From Botrimarina hoheduenensis (GTDB lineage: Bacteria; Planctomycetota; Planctomycetia; Pirellulales; Lacipirellulaceae), in NCBI RefSeq assembly GCF_007859815.1, contig NZ_SJPH01000009.1, positions 62,001 to 126,000 of the forward strand: a stretch of DNA of 64,000 nt, read 5' to 3'. The notes beneath the pieces were generated by a model, which did no database searches, had not been told where the DNA came from, and saw only the letters and a program-made list of their open reading frames with translations. Positions 43,788 through 52,383 of the stretch are shown here, piece by piece (position 1 is the stretch's first letter; each line of letters begins with the position of its first letter). The translations under genes and the position numbers were made by a program.

Positions 43788-44954
43788 CTACTGCGGCGGT
43801 GGCGGAAGAACGAGCGGCTGATAGGTATTACCAATCAGCTGGGTGTAGTGTCGCACCAAGCCCAGCACGGTCTGAAATTCGGGCCGATTGGCGAGGCCCG
43901 CGTAGCCGGGGTTGGCAGCAACGGCGTTGTATCGCTGCGTGACGAGCGACATGGTCTCTGGCGAGGGGTGACCGCTCTCTTGGAAGATCTCAACCGGCAA
44001 GGACAGATACTGCTGCCACCCAGGGTCGAGCAGTCGAAAGAGCCGCGGAGAAAATTCGGCCAGTTGATCACGAATCGAAGCGGCTTCGTCCAGCGTGTGG
44101 CGCGATCCTAAGGTGGCTGTTGAACTGTCCGTAGCAGTTGTCGGCTCAGGGGCCGTAACGGTGTTGGAAGGTTCAACATACGCGACAACGAGGTTAACGA
44201 GCGCCTGAGCTTCTGATGGAACTTGCGGGGCACCAGCGAGCCCGGCTGCATTCAAGGGTCGGTAGTACGCCGCCGTGGCTGCTTGATCAAGCTTCAGGAC
44301 CGATCCGTCCAGCGAGACGCCCGCGAACAAGCCGCGGCTGCGTGAGTAGGAGTAGACCTCCGCGGTGAGTCCGGTATCGGTTGCCGCGGCTGCTTGACGG
44401 CCAACCGGGCCCGCGGCGGCGGCGATATCGGCACCGATGGTGAGCTTGCCTTGTAGCAATGAGTCGATGCTCCGCTGAGTGCGGTACACCAGGATCACGT
44501 CGGTCGCCTGCACGCCCGCCTGCCAGCCGACGTTTCCGCCTGTCAGGGTCAGAAAGATCGGGGCGTGCCACACTCCCTGTGCATCCTTGGCAATCACGAC
44601 TCCGCGACCGTGGCGGGCACCGACGATGAATCCTCCTTTAATTACCCGTGGAACAATCGCGATCCCTTCGGCTCCCGCGAGCATGGCGGTGGGAATCGCC
44701 GCTCCAGGGGTGCTGAGCATCTCTTGGAAGACGGTTGTCGCGTCCTCGATCACCCGCGATTCGTTCGAGACGATTCCCGTAGACGCGACAGAGGCGAGTT
44801 GCGGCGGCGGGGCGACAGCAGCCGGTGAAGGCGTCGGTGGGGGGACGGACGGCAACGGAGCGGGGGTCTGGCCGATGGCAGTCTCCAGAGGCCCCGCCAG
44901 CAGACCGAGGAAAAGGGCAACTAAAAGGCTCTTCAGGAGTGAGAATCGGCTCAT
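43788..44954 (-). CDS. SYLF (Ysc84-like lipid-binding) domain protein, secreted
   Basis: A 388-aa protein with a signal peptide (MSRFSLLKSLLVALFLGLLAGPLETAIGQ). After a Pro-rich stretch (about 30-55) the SYLF domain spans about 70-240: ATTVFQEMLSTPGAAIP, AMLAGAEGIAIVPRVIKGGFIVGARHGRGVV, FLTLTGGNVGWQAGVQATDVILVY and AEVYSYSRSRGLFAGVSLDG, which are its standard blocks. SYLF proteins bind phosphoinositides or membranes in yeast; in bacteria they are secreted and poorly studied. The C-terminal third (about 260-388) has no known domain and ends in a Pro-rich tail. It is divergent from the kinase gene, with a shared intergenic region of 327 bp. Confidence 0.85.
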   Translation of the reverse strand: MSRFSLLKSLLVALFLGLLAGPLETAIGQTPAPLPSVPPPTPSPAAVAPPPQLASVASTGIVSNESRVIEDATTVFQEMLSTPGAAIPTAMLAGAEGIAIVPRVIKGGFIVGARHGRGVVIAKDAQGVWHAPIFLTLTGGNVGWQAGVQATDVILVYRTQRSIDSLLQGKLTIGADIAAAAGPVGRQAAAATDTGLTAEVYSYSRSRGLFAGVSLDGSVLKLDQAATAAYYRPLNAAGLAGAPQVPSEAQALVNLVVAYVEPSNTVTAPEPTTATDSSTATLGSRHTLDEAASIRDQLAEFSPRLFRLLDPGWQQYLSLPVEIFQESGHPSPETMSLVTQRYNAVAANPGYAGLANRPEFQTVLGLVRHYTQLIGNTYQPLVLPPPPQ

Positions 44955-45281
44955 TGTGGAGGTCGTTCAAAGGGGGGTCGTAGGCGTCGGAACACACCGC
45001 AAGCGTAATAAACCGTTGCGACACGGGGCTTCGAGGGTTCGTTTTCCCTTGGTCTGAGGATTAGGGCAACCGCATCTTGCCCGCAGAGCGGGTGATGGGG
45101 GAGGTCGTCCCCTGCGAAACGCCTTTAGTCGCCCTGTCTGTGGACCCCTTCGACGAAGTCCGGTTGGCAACAAACCGCCGTTTTTTTCGGGACTCGGATT
45201 TCGGTATGCCGTTGACCACGTGGGGCGAGGTATTCTAGAGCGTGCGCCCTGAGTTTCTGGTTTCCCTGTTAGTTGGATGCT
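44955..45281. other. Intergenic region between divergent SYLF and kinase genes
   Basis: No gene is seen in these 327 bp. It should hold the promoters of both neighbouring genes. GC-rich dyads (for example CCCGC-AGA-GCGGG near 45080) and a short stem followed by seven T (about 45163-45188) are visible, but there is no plus-strand gene that would end there. Convincing promoter boxes were not found. Confidence 0.5.
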
Positions 45282-46601
45282 ATGTCAGCAGTCGACCGTT
45301 CGGCAGTTATCCGGTCAGGCACGCGCCTCGGCAAATATCGTATTGAGGGCAAGCTAGGGCAGGGTGCCTTCGCGACGGTCTACCGAGCTATGGACACGCT
45401 CGAAGGGATGCGTGTTGCGCTGAAGATTCCCAACGGCAGCGTGGTGGAGTCGGAGAGCAAAGACGATTTCTTGCGCGAGGTCCGCCTCGCGGCTCGCCTG
45501 CGTCATCCAAGGATCTTGCCGCTGAAAAGTGCGGACTACATCGATGACCGCTTAGTGCTTACCTATCCCCTGGGCGATAAGACCCTCGACGATCGATTGC
45601 ACACCCGACTGACCTTCGCCACCGCGCTGGAGTACTTCGGGCAGATGCTCGAGGCGATCGCCGCAGCCCATGAGCAGAAGGTCATTCATTGTGACATCAA
45701 GCCCGACAATCTGATCTTGATCGACGACGAGATCTATTTGGCGGATTTCGGGATCGCAAAGATCGCCTTGCGTACGATCAAGGCTTCAGGATCGGGGACT
45801 GTCGGCTACTGCGCTCCCGAGCAGGCGATGGGCAAGCCCTCGTTTCGGTCCGACGTTTTTTCCGCAGGGTTGGTCGGGTATCGTCTGTTCGCGGGCAAGT
45901 TGCCCGAGTGGCCTTTTGACTGGCCTCCAGCAGGTTTCGATCGTCTAAAGCAGCGGGCCCACCCGGATCTTGTAGAGGTGTTGCGACGTTCCATCGCGCT
46001 CAACCCTCGGCAGCGCTACGCCACGGCGGCACCGATGCTTGCCGCTTTCCTACGAGCGAAACCCCACGCCGCACGCGACTCGGGAGCACGATCCCTCACG
46101 CGGACGAAAAGCACGACTCAACGGCATTGGAAGACCGTGCAGTGGCGCCAGTTTCAACGTCTGTTTGGCAAGCAGCTGGCGACACGCTGCCAGTGCAGCG
46201 AGTGCTCGGGCCCCGTTGCCGAATCGATGAAGTACTGCCCCTGGTGCGCTGCCGAACGTAGCAAGCACGTCGGAGAATCTCGGACAGATGAGTGTTGCCC
46301 ACGGTGCGAACGAGGCCTCAAGCCCGATTGGCCCTATTGTCCTTGGTGTTACGGGCCCGGTTTTGAGGTTCACACCGATCGTTCGTATAGCGACGTGGCC
46401 TACACAGCCAAGTGCGCGAATAAGAACTGCCAAGACCGCCGGTTGATGGCGTTCATGCGATACTGCCCCTGGTGCCATCGCAAGGTGAAACGCAAGTGGA
46501 AGATCGAGGGATCCGACGAAACCTGCACGGGTTGTGGCTGGGGAGTTGTCGGAGAATTTTGGTCCTGTTGCCCCTGGTGTGGCAAGGCAATTAACCAGTA
46601 A
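45282..46601 (+). CDS. Serine/threonine protein kinase with four C-terminal zinc ribbons
   Basis: A 439-aa protein (ATG at 45282; an upstream TTG at 45273 is less likely). The kinase domain covers about 15-270: Gly loop LGQGAFATVY (25-34), Lys48 in VALK, catalytic loop HCDIKPDN (136-143) and DFG in LADFGIA. In the catalytic loop the Arg before Asp is replaced by Cys137, so it is a non-RD kinase and may not need activation-loop phosphorylation. The C-terminal 150 residues hold four zinc-ribbon units, each ending in CPWC: C-x2-C with YCPWCAAE, CCPRC with YCPWCYG, CANKNC with YCPWCHR, and CTGC with CCPWCGK. A basic stretch joins the kinase to the ribbons. The PP2C gene follows at once, forming a signalling pair. 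Confidence 0.92.
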   Translation: MSAVDRSAVIRSGTRLGKYRIEGKLGQGAFATVYRAMDTLEGMRVALKIPNGSVVESESKDDFLREVRLAARLRHPRILPLKSADYIDDRLVLTYPLGDKTLDDRLHTRLTFATALEYFGQMLEAIAAAHEQKVIHCDIKPDNLILIDDEIYLADFGIAKIALRTIKASGSGTVGYCAPEQAMGKPSFRSDVFSAGLVGYRLFAGKLPEWPFDWPPAGFDRLKQRAHPDLVEVLRRSIALNPRQRYATAAPMLAAFLRAKPHAARDSGARSLTRTKSTTQRHWKTVQWRQFQRLFGKQLATRCQCSECSGPVAESMKYCPWCAAERSKHVGESRTDECCPRCERGLKPDWPYCPWCYGPGFEVHTDRSYSDVAYTAKCANKNCQDRRLMAFMRYCPWCHRKVKRKWKIEGSDETCTGCGWGVVGEFWSCCPWCGKAINQ

Positions 46602-46658
46602 GCGATGTACTAAGGCGTGATCGCTATCGAATCCTCAGCGCTGTACCGCGACCAAGAT

Positions 46659-47429
46659 ATGACGAAGCCCGACGAGCTCGATCGTCCGGGGCAGGTTGTC
46701 GTTTACTCGTCGCGTTCTCCCGGCAAACCGAGCGCAAACGAGGACGCCGCGGCGGTGATAGCGCGGAACTCTGACGAAGGAGTGTTGATTGTCGCCGATG
46801 GGATGGGCGGTGCCGCTGCAGGCCAACGCGCCTCGAGCCTTACGCTAGACGCGCTACAGCAAGCCGTCTGCAACGCCGGCGACGACGTCGCTTTACGCAC
46901 AGCGATCCTCAACGGCATCGAATCGGCCAATCAAGCGGTCCTGGAGATGCGGATCGGAGCCGCTACCACGCTTGCGGTGGTCGAGGTCCAGGGAAATACA
47001 ATCCGCCCTTATCACGTTGGTGACTCGGCGATTTTGGTGGTAGGGCAACGTGGACGGATCAAACTCCTCACCGTTTCTCACTCGCCCGTAGGCATGGCAG
47101 TCGAAGCCGGTGTGCTGGACGACACCGCGGCCATGCACCATGAAGATCGTCACCTTGTGACGAATGCGGTTGGCACCGTGGAGATGAGGATCGAGATCGG
47201 GCCTCCGCTACAGCTCTCGACTTACGACACGGTGCTGCTGGCCACGGATGGGCTCTTTGACAATCTCTCGATCAATGAGGTCGTTGAAGTTGTTCGTAAA
47301 GGCCCTTTAGGACGTGCCTTGGAGAGGCTCGCGGATCTGACCCATGAGCGCATGGCGGGTGTCGAGCCGTTGCAACCAAGCAAACCAGACGATCTTACGA
47401 TGGTCGCATTCCGGTTGGTTCCGAGTTGA
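46659..47429 (+). CDS. PP2C-type serine/threonine phosphatase
   Basis: A 256-aa metal-dependent phosphatase of the PPM family. The ATG at 46659 is used; the frame extends to a GTG at 46617. The motifs are in order: SANEDAAAVI, IVADGMGGAAAGQRAS (metal-binding Asp and Gly pair), VGDSAILVVGQRG, LTVSHSPVG, and LLATDGLFDNLS, where the Asp of DGLFD binds the second metal. The domain ends in SKPDDLTMVAFRL, the standard last motif. It is not preceded by a membrane helix, so it is a soluble protein. Lying 57 bp after the kinase gene, it should reverse the kinase's phosphorylations. Confidence 0.93.
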   Translation: MTKPDELDRPGQVVVYSSRSPGKPSANEDAAAVIARNSDEGVLIVADGMGGAAAGQRASSLTLDALQQAVCNAGDDVALRTAILNGIESANQAVLEMRIGAATTLAVVEVQGNTIRPYHVGDSAILVVGQRGRIKLLTVSHSPVGMAVEAGVLDDTAAMHHEDRHLVTNAVGTVEMRIEIGPPLQLSTYDTVLLATDGLFDNLSINEVVEVVRKGPLGRALERLADLTHERMAGVEPLQPSKPDDLTMVAFRLVPS

Positions 47430-47559
47430 TTGACGGGGCAGCCCCGATTTGCCAGCTTGTCGCCATTCTTTCGTAGGGCGACCAAAGCAAGTCCCGTCTC
47501 ATGGAGCCGAGGCTCACTGCCGGAAGCCTAACACCACGCAGCAACCGTAGAAGTCTTGC

Positions 47560-48645
47560 TCATCCCGGGGTTGTCGTTAGGTCAGGGTCGTCGAGCACAT
47601 CGACATTGCTTGCCAGGTCATCGCGGATACGCTCGTGCAGGCTGCCTACCTCCATCTGCGTGACGGCTTTTTCCGCTTTGCGCAGCTTGCTACGCCGCGC
47701 GTAAGCGAGGTGGCAAACCGGGTCGCCGGGGCCAACCGAAGGGATTGTCGTCATGCCCAGAATCACCGCGTCACGCGGTGCAACAACGCTCGATTGCTCA
47801 TCCCCTACCAAAGAGGTGTTGGTGGCGATTCGATCTCCCTTGGAAACGATATCTCCCGGTGCGACGTGAAACTCGAGGAAGCCGCCGTAGGCGGCGCGGA
47901 TCCACTGGGTGGCATCGGTTTCGAGTCGGTACGCGGGCTCGAGCGGCTCCCCGGCAACCATTCCCAGGCTCCGGAGCGAGTTCTCAATGCCATGCAGGGT
48001 GTACTCGACCATGGTCGGCTCGACCTTCCAGACCTCTCCTGCTTCTAGGATCAGCGTTGCACAGCCAGCCTTGCAGGCGGCAGCCCGGAGCGAACCGGGG
48101 GGGCCTTTGCTGTCGATGGTTAGTTCTGCTCCGAACGCTCTCGCGAACGCCGCGAGGCGTGGGTCCGATAGATCGGCCCGTACGTTCGGAAAGTTGGTCC
48201 GACGCAGTGCCGCGGTGTGCAGGTCGATACCGTATTCGCATCGTTTGACAATCGCTTCGTAAAAAGCACGGGCGTAACGCGCTGTCAGGCTGCCGTGCTT
48301 TGATCCCGGGAAGCTGCGGTTGAGGTCACGACGATCCGGCAGATACCGGGCATGGCGCTCAAACCCCAATAGATTAACAACCGGGACCAAGACAAGGGTT
48401 CCGGCAAACAACTCGAAGGGTTTGTCGCGGATGATCCGCCGGATGGCCCCCACGCCGTTGATCTCATCGCCGTGCACCGCTGCGGTGATCGAGACCGTGG
48501 GGCCGTCGATGGGACCGCGCCAGACGTGCAGCGGGATCTTCACGTCGTAGCCAGAAAAGCTCTGCGAGACGATCACTTCCGCGGAAGCGCAAGAACCGCG
48601 CGGCACGGTGTGGCCAAACCAGTCATCTTCTCGGAGGGTCTTCAT
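47560..48645 (-). CDS. Succinylglutamate desuccinylase/aspartoacylase family protein (AstE/AspA-like)
   Basis: A 361-aa zinc hydrolase-like protein of the M14 carboxypeptidase superfamily. The first zinc motif is AAVHGDEINGVGAIRRI (residues about 55-70), followed by VNLLGFERHARYLPDRRDLNRSFPG (the family's substrate-binding Arg and DLNR-type motif), and YGIDLHTAA with the third metal ligand. The C-terminal part has a beta-barrel-like region (ETDATQWIRAAYGGFLEFHVAPGDIVSKGDRIATN) seen in this family. It starts 3 bp after the end of the RimK gene, so the two are coupled. With a glutamate ligase upstream, a role in removing amino acids that RimK adds is plausible but unproven. Confidence 0.88.
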   Translation of the reverse strand: MKTLREDDWFGHTVPRGSCASAEVIVSQSFSGYDVKIPLHVWRGPIDGPTVSITAAVHGDEINGVGAIRRIIRDKPFELFAGTLVLVPVVNLLGFERHARYLPDRRDLNRSFPGSKHGSLTARYARAFYEAIVKRCEYGIDLHTAALRRTNFPNVRADLSDPRLAAFARAFGAELTIDSKGPPGSLRAAACKAGCATLILEAGEVWKVEPTMVEYTLHGIENSLRSLGMVAGEPLEPAYRLETDATQWIRAAYGGFLEFHVAPGDIVSKGDRIATNTSLVGDEQSSVVAPRDAVILGMTTIPSVGPGDPVCHLAYARRSKLRKAEKAVTQMEVGSLHERIRDDLASNVDVLDDPDLTTTPG

Positions 48646-48648
48646 GCC

Positions 48649-49851
48649 TCAGCTCTCCAGCCGCTCGACCGTGGCCGGATCGAGTCGGTCTGCCTTGATC
48701 TTTTTCTTGCGTCGTTGCCGCTTGGGTGCCAAGTCGCGCATCGATTCAAGCTTCCCGTAGCACAAGAGCACGTCGCCAGATTCGAGCTCACGTGAGTCAC
48801 GCGGGTTTGAGATCACGCTTGTCCCCCGATGGAGGTTCAAAACGACGATATCTTTAGAACGGAGACCCGAATTGGCGATCGTTTGTCCGACATACTCCGA
48901 TCCCTCGGGGATCATCACATCGGCAACACCGTAACCCTTTGACACGGTCAGGCGTTGGCGGAGGTCGATCTCGGGGAAATTCACTTGATTGGCCATGTAG
49001 TCGATGATCGCCCCCGCGATGTCTAGCTGGGTCGCTCCCTCAATACCTTCCAGCCCGGGAGAGGAGTTGACCTCCATGATCTGCGGCCCGTTGGTCCCTT
49101 CCAGCAGGTCTACGCCAGCCACACGCAGTCCCATGATCTGCGCCGCCCGCACGGCAGTTTCTTGGTACACGGGGTCCAGCACGACCGCCTCGGTATGACC
49201 ACCCCGGTGGACGTTGCTGCGGTACTCGTCGCCCTGCGCGACACGGCGCATTGCCGCGACCACGGTGTCGCCAACCACAAAGGCGCGGATGTCGCGTCCC
49301 TTGCTCTCTTTGACAAAGTGCTGGATCAAGACGTTTTGCTTGGCGGTTTGTAACGTCTCGATGATCGCTTCGGCCACTTTGGTGGTCTCGGCGAGGATGA
49401 CCCCGACCCCCTGTGTGCCTTCGAGAATCTTGATGATGATCGGCGCACCGCCGATCCGCTGGATGGCGGGCATCACGTCCGCACGGTCTCGGACGAACGT
49501 GGTGTAGGGGATGCCAATCTGGTGCCGGCTGAGGATCTGCAACGAACGCAGCTTGTCGCGTGAGTTGGCGATGCCGTTGGCGGTGTTGGGCGTGTAGATA
49601 TCCATCTGCTCAAACTGCCGTACGACGGCCGTGCCGAAGTACGTTATCGACGCCCCGATCCGGGGCAGGATCGCATCGTAGTCCGAGAGCTGCTTGGAGC
49701 GGAAAAAGAGGTTGGGCTCTCCCTCCTCGAGCTCGATCGCAAAGCGCAAGGTATTAAGCACCCTTACGGTATGCCCGCGTTCTTCGGCGGCTTGCTTTAA
49801 ACGGCGTGTGCTGTAGCACTTAGGTGCGGCCGAAAGAATGCCCAGCTTCAT
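48649..49851 (-). CDS. rimK: RimK-type ATP-grasp glutamate ligase fused to an RCK_C (TrkA-C) domain
   Basis: A 400-aa protein. Residues 1-300 are RimK, the ATP-grasp enzyme that adds glutamate to the C terminus of ribosomal protein S6: MKLGILSAAPKCYSTRRLKQAAEERGH, LPRIGASITYFGTAVVRQFE, then IIKILEGTQGVGVILAET (ATP-binding), GRDIRAFVVGD and VDLLEGTNGPQIMEVNSSPGLEGIE (metal ligands). Residues about 305-385 are extra: GYGVADVMIPEGSEYVGQTIANSGLRSKDI, VLNLHRGTSVISNPRDSRELESGDVLLCYG, which fits the RCK_C ligand-binding domain of K+ transport regulators. A Lys-rich C-terminal end (KRQRRKKKIKADR) follows. The upstream gene is a cation-chloride cotransporter and a downstream one is an AspA-like hydrolase. 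The fusion suggests control of ligation by a small ligand. Confidence 0.92.
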   Translation of the reverse strand: MKLGILSAAPKCYSTRRLKQAAEERGHTVRVLNTLRFAIELEEGEPNLFFRSKQLSDYDAILPRIGASITYFGTAVVRQFEQMDIYTPNTANGIANSRDKLRSLQILSRHQIGIPYTTFVRDRADVMPAIQRIGGAPIIIKILEGTQGVGVILAETTKVAEAIIETLQTAKQNVLIQHFVKESKGRDIRAFVVGDTVVAAMRRVAQGDEYRSNVHRGGHTEAVVLDPVYQETAVRAAQIMGLRVAGVDLLEGTNGPQIMEVNSSPGLEGIEGATQLDIAGAIIDYMANQVNFPEIDLRQRLTVSKGYGVADVMIPEGSEYVGQTIANSGLRSKDIVVLNLHRGTSVISNPRDSRELESGDVLLCYGKLESMRDLAPKRQRRKKKIKADRLDPATVERLES

Positions 49852-49920
49852 TAGAATCCTGCCTTGTTAACAAGCCTTGTCGATGCGTTGCGGCTTCCGT
49901 GAGTGCGTCATCTTAGCACG

Positions 49921-52164
49921 TCACGAATCGAGCGCCATGCCACCGGCACTGGCGATAAAGAGCACCCGAGGCAGCCCGCCAGCCAGATGTTCCATGCGCA
50001 GATAGAAAGCGGCTTCGTCTCCCTCAACGGGTGCCTCGAAGCCAAGCAGCGCGATCGCTGCGGCCGCGGAGGTCTCGCGGATTGTCCGCATCGCGTCGTT
50101 GCTGACGACGACCACGGGTTCGACACGGATACGCGACGCCGCCGCCAGTTCGTTGATGTGATCAAGCACGTCGCTGATCGCTTCGGCGTTGGGGACAACG
50201 CGAAGCACACGGATCTGATTCCGGCGCCACTCCGGGTTGCGTTGCAGCAGATGCGCCAACAGCATCATTAGCTCACCGTTTTGCATGCCACGCCACCAAA
50301 CGTCGATCGTTCCGACAGGGGCGTCCCACAGCGCGTCGTGAGTCTGTTGCTCTGACATCCCCGGCTCTGGCGGCGCGTTGTCTGCCGTGAGTCGGGCGCA
50401 GATAACGCTCCGCCGGAGTCTCGAGAGCAGTCGAAGACTCGCTCCGAAAGCGAGTGAAGCCGATTCCGACTTGGGCCAGCCGAAGAGCACCGTGTTGGGC
50501 TTGAAACCACCGATACCGTGGCACTGCACGAGCGACTCCACGCCATCGGACAGATGGTTCTCCACCACTACCGCCGCGAAAGCCCGGAGTTCTTCTTTGG
50601 CGATGAACGTCTTAAGCGCGTTCTCGTAGCGTTGCCGGCGCTCGGCATGGTCTTCCACATCGCCGCGTACGACCTGAGCAAGCGTCAGCACACCGTGACC
50701 GGCGGTCAGCCACTGGCCATAGATCGCCAACAACGGTCGGCTCCAGGCGCTGCTGGCGAGGGCGAGCACCACGGGGCGCCAGTTCTTGGGGTGGTAAGCT
50801 TCCTCCTCAAGACGGAGGAGGGCTTGCCGTGCCCGTTCAAAGGCAACGCCTCCGCGCAGGTCGCCCCACCGCCCTTCGATCTCCATGAAACGGATATAAG
50901 CGTAGATTGCCCCGATCACGGCGATGGCGACCAACGCCCAGAGCCAGTTGATCAGCAACATCACCGCCAAACACCCGACCGCGCCCAGCAGCGAAAGCGA
51001 CCAGTGGCAGTAGCGAAACGTGGGGCGATAGCTTGGGTTGCGTGTGATCGATTCGTAAAAGGTCGCGAGGTTTAGCAGCCCGTACGTGATCATGAAGAAC
51101 ATGGTGATAATCGGCGCGATGGCGTTCAGATCGCCCAGCAAGACGCAAGCCTCAGCAATGACGAACGAGAAGACCGTTGCACGACGCGGCTCGCGCGACG
51201 GCCCGCTGACCGCCGCGAAAAATTTGAGCCAAGGAAACACTTCGTCGCGAGCGAACGCCTGCAAGATTCGCGGTGCGCCCATCATCGATCCCAGCGCACT
51301 CGAGAGCGTGGCCGCAAACACGCCCGCCGTGATCAGCAGGGGCCAAACCGCGACATCGCGGATCACCATGTTGTTGTCGATCAATTCTTCATGGGGGCGC
51401 ACACCGGCGAGCAAGACCGCCAGTGTGAGGTAGATGAGCGAGGTGACGACAACTGCCGCGAGGGTTCCGCGCGGAATCGAACGAGCCGGATCGCGGAGAT
51501 CGCCCGACATATTGGCACCCGCCATGATGCCGGTGACAGCGGGAAAGAACAGCGCGAAAACCGTGAAGAAGCCCTGGCCTTCCCGATAGTGCGGCGAAAG
51601 ATTGTCTGCCAGCAACGTGGTCGAGAAGTCAGTCGCCGCCCCCAGATAGAATGACAGCATCGAGAGTCCGAGCACCGCCAGAATGCCGTACTGCACCTTG
51701 ATGGTCCATCCGGCCCCGATGTAAACGCAGACAAACACGGCCATGTTGACAAAGCTGGCGATCGTCACCGAGTGCGGCGCGAGCGTCGGATACGTCGCGA
51801 CAACGGCCTCGGTAAAGCCGATGACGTACATCGCCACGGAGATGGCTTGCGCTAAGAAAAACAGCACGCCGATCGCCCCGCCAAACTCTACCCCCAAGCT
51901 GCGGCTGATGAGGTAGTAAGCGCCACCACCACGAACACGTGTGTTCGTAGCGATCGCCGATAGTGAGAGGCTTGTTAGCGTGGTGATGGCTTTCGATGCC
52001 AGTACCACCGCCAGTGCGGCCCACAAACCGGCTTGGCCGACCACTTGGCCGAACCGCAGGAACATGATCACGCCGAGAATCGTCAGCGTGCACGGCGTGA
52101 AGACACCCCCAAAAGTGCCGAAGCTGGGCCCCTTGGGCTCGCTAGCGTCGGTGGCGGCTGGCAT
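49921..52164 (-). CDS. Cation-chloride cotransporter-like permease (APC superfamily, SLC12 type)
   Basis: A 747-aa transporter. The start FGTFGGVFTPCTLTILGVIMFLRFGQVVGQAGLWAAL is the hallmark of the Na-K-Cl cotransporter group (TC 2.A.30), with about twelve hydrophobic segments to residue 440. The soluble C-terminal half (about 450-747) is as expected for the group and includes HLSDGVESLVQCHGIGGFKPNTVLFGWP and IRVLRVVPNAEAISDVLDHINELAAASRI. It should move K+ or Na+ with Cl-. It is the first gene of the minus-strand trio with the RimK-RCK_C and AspA-like genes (70 bp to the former) and is divergent from the MscS-type channel gene. Together these suggest osmotic or K+ homeostasis. The exact ion set is not known. 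Confidence 0.88.
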   Translation of the reverse strand: MPAATDASEPKGPSFGTFGGVFTPCTLTILGVIMFLRFGQVVGQAGLWAALAVVLASKAITTLTSLSLSAIATNTRVRGGGAYYLISRSLGVEFGGAIGVLFFLAQAISVAMYVIGFTEAVVATYPTLAPHSVTIASFVNMAVFVCVYIGAGWTIKVQYGILAVLGLSMLSFYLGAATDFSTTLLADNLSPHYREGQGFFTVFALFFPAVTGIMAGANMSGDLRDPARSIPRGTLAAVVVTSLIYLTLAVLLAGVRPHEELIDNNMVIRDVAVWPLLITAGVFAATLSSALGSMMGAPRILQAFARDEVFPWLKFFAAVSGPSREPRRATVFSFVIAEACVLLGDLNAIAPIITMFFMITYGLLNLATFYESITRNPSYRPTFRYCHWSLSLLGAVGCLAVMLLINWLWALVAIAVIGAIYAYIRFMEIEGRWGDLRGGVAFERARQALLRLEEEAYHPKNWRPVVLALASSAWSRPLLAIYGQWLTAGHGVLTLAQVVRGDVEDHAERRQRYENALKTFIAKEELRAFAAVVVENHLSDGVESLVQCHGIGGFKPNTVLFGWPKSESASLAFGASLRLLSRLRRSVICARLTADNAPPEPGMSEQQTHDALWDAPVGTIDVWWRGMQNGELMMLLAHLLQRNPEWRRNQIRVLRVVPNAEAISDVLDHINELAAASRIRVEPVVVVSNDAMRTIRETSAAAAIALLGFEAPVEGDEAAFYLRMEHLAGGLPRVLFIASAGGMALDS

Positions 52165-52383
52165 TGCTAGCCTTAGGGGCGGGCAGAGAATGGGTCACAA
52201 AAGAATGCCTATCGTACAGGAGCGTTCGACGCCACAACACCGGACCAAGCAATCGGTCATTCTCGGTATTTCGAGGGCTTGCTCTTGTCGCTAGTCTCTC
52301 AACTTCCGCGACAAGGATGTCGGGAACGTTTTGCTAGCAACGGCTGTTGTCGCAGGCTAGAGCTGCCATGGAAGGCGCACCAA

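Noticed and set aside
45159..45190. Stem plus T7 in the kinase-SYLF gap as a terminator
   Set aside because: The stem is only 5 bp and no plus-strand gene lies upstream of it, so a terminator there has no obvious purpose.
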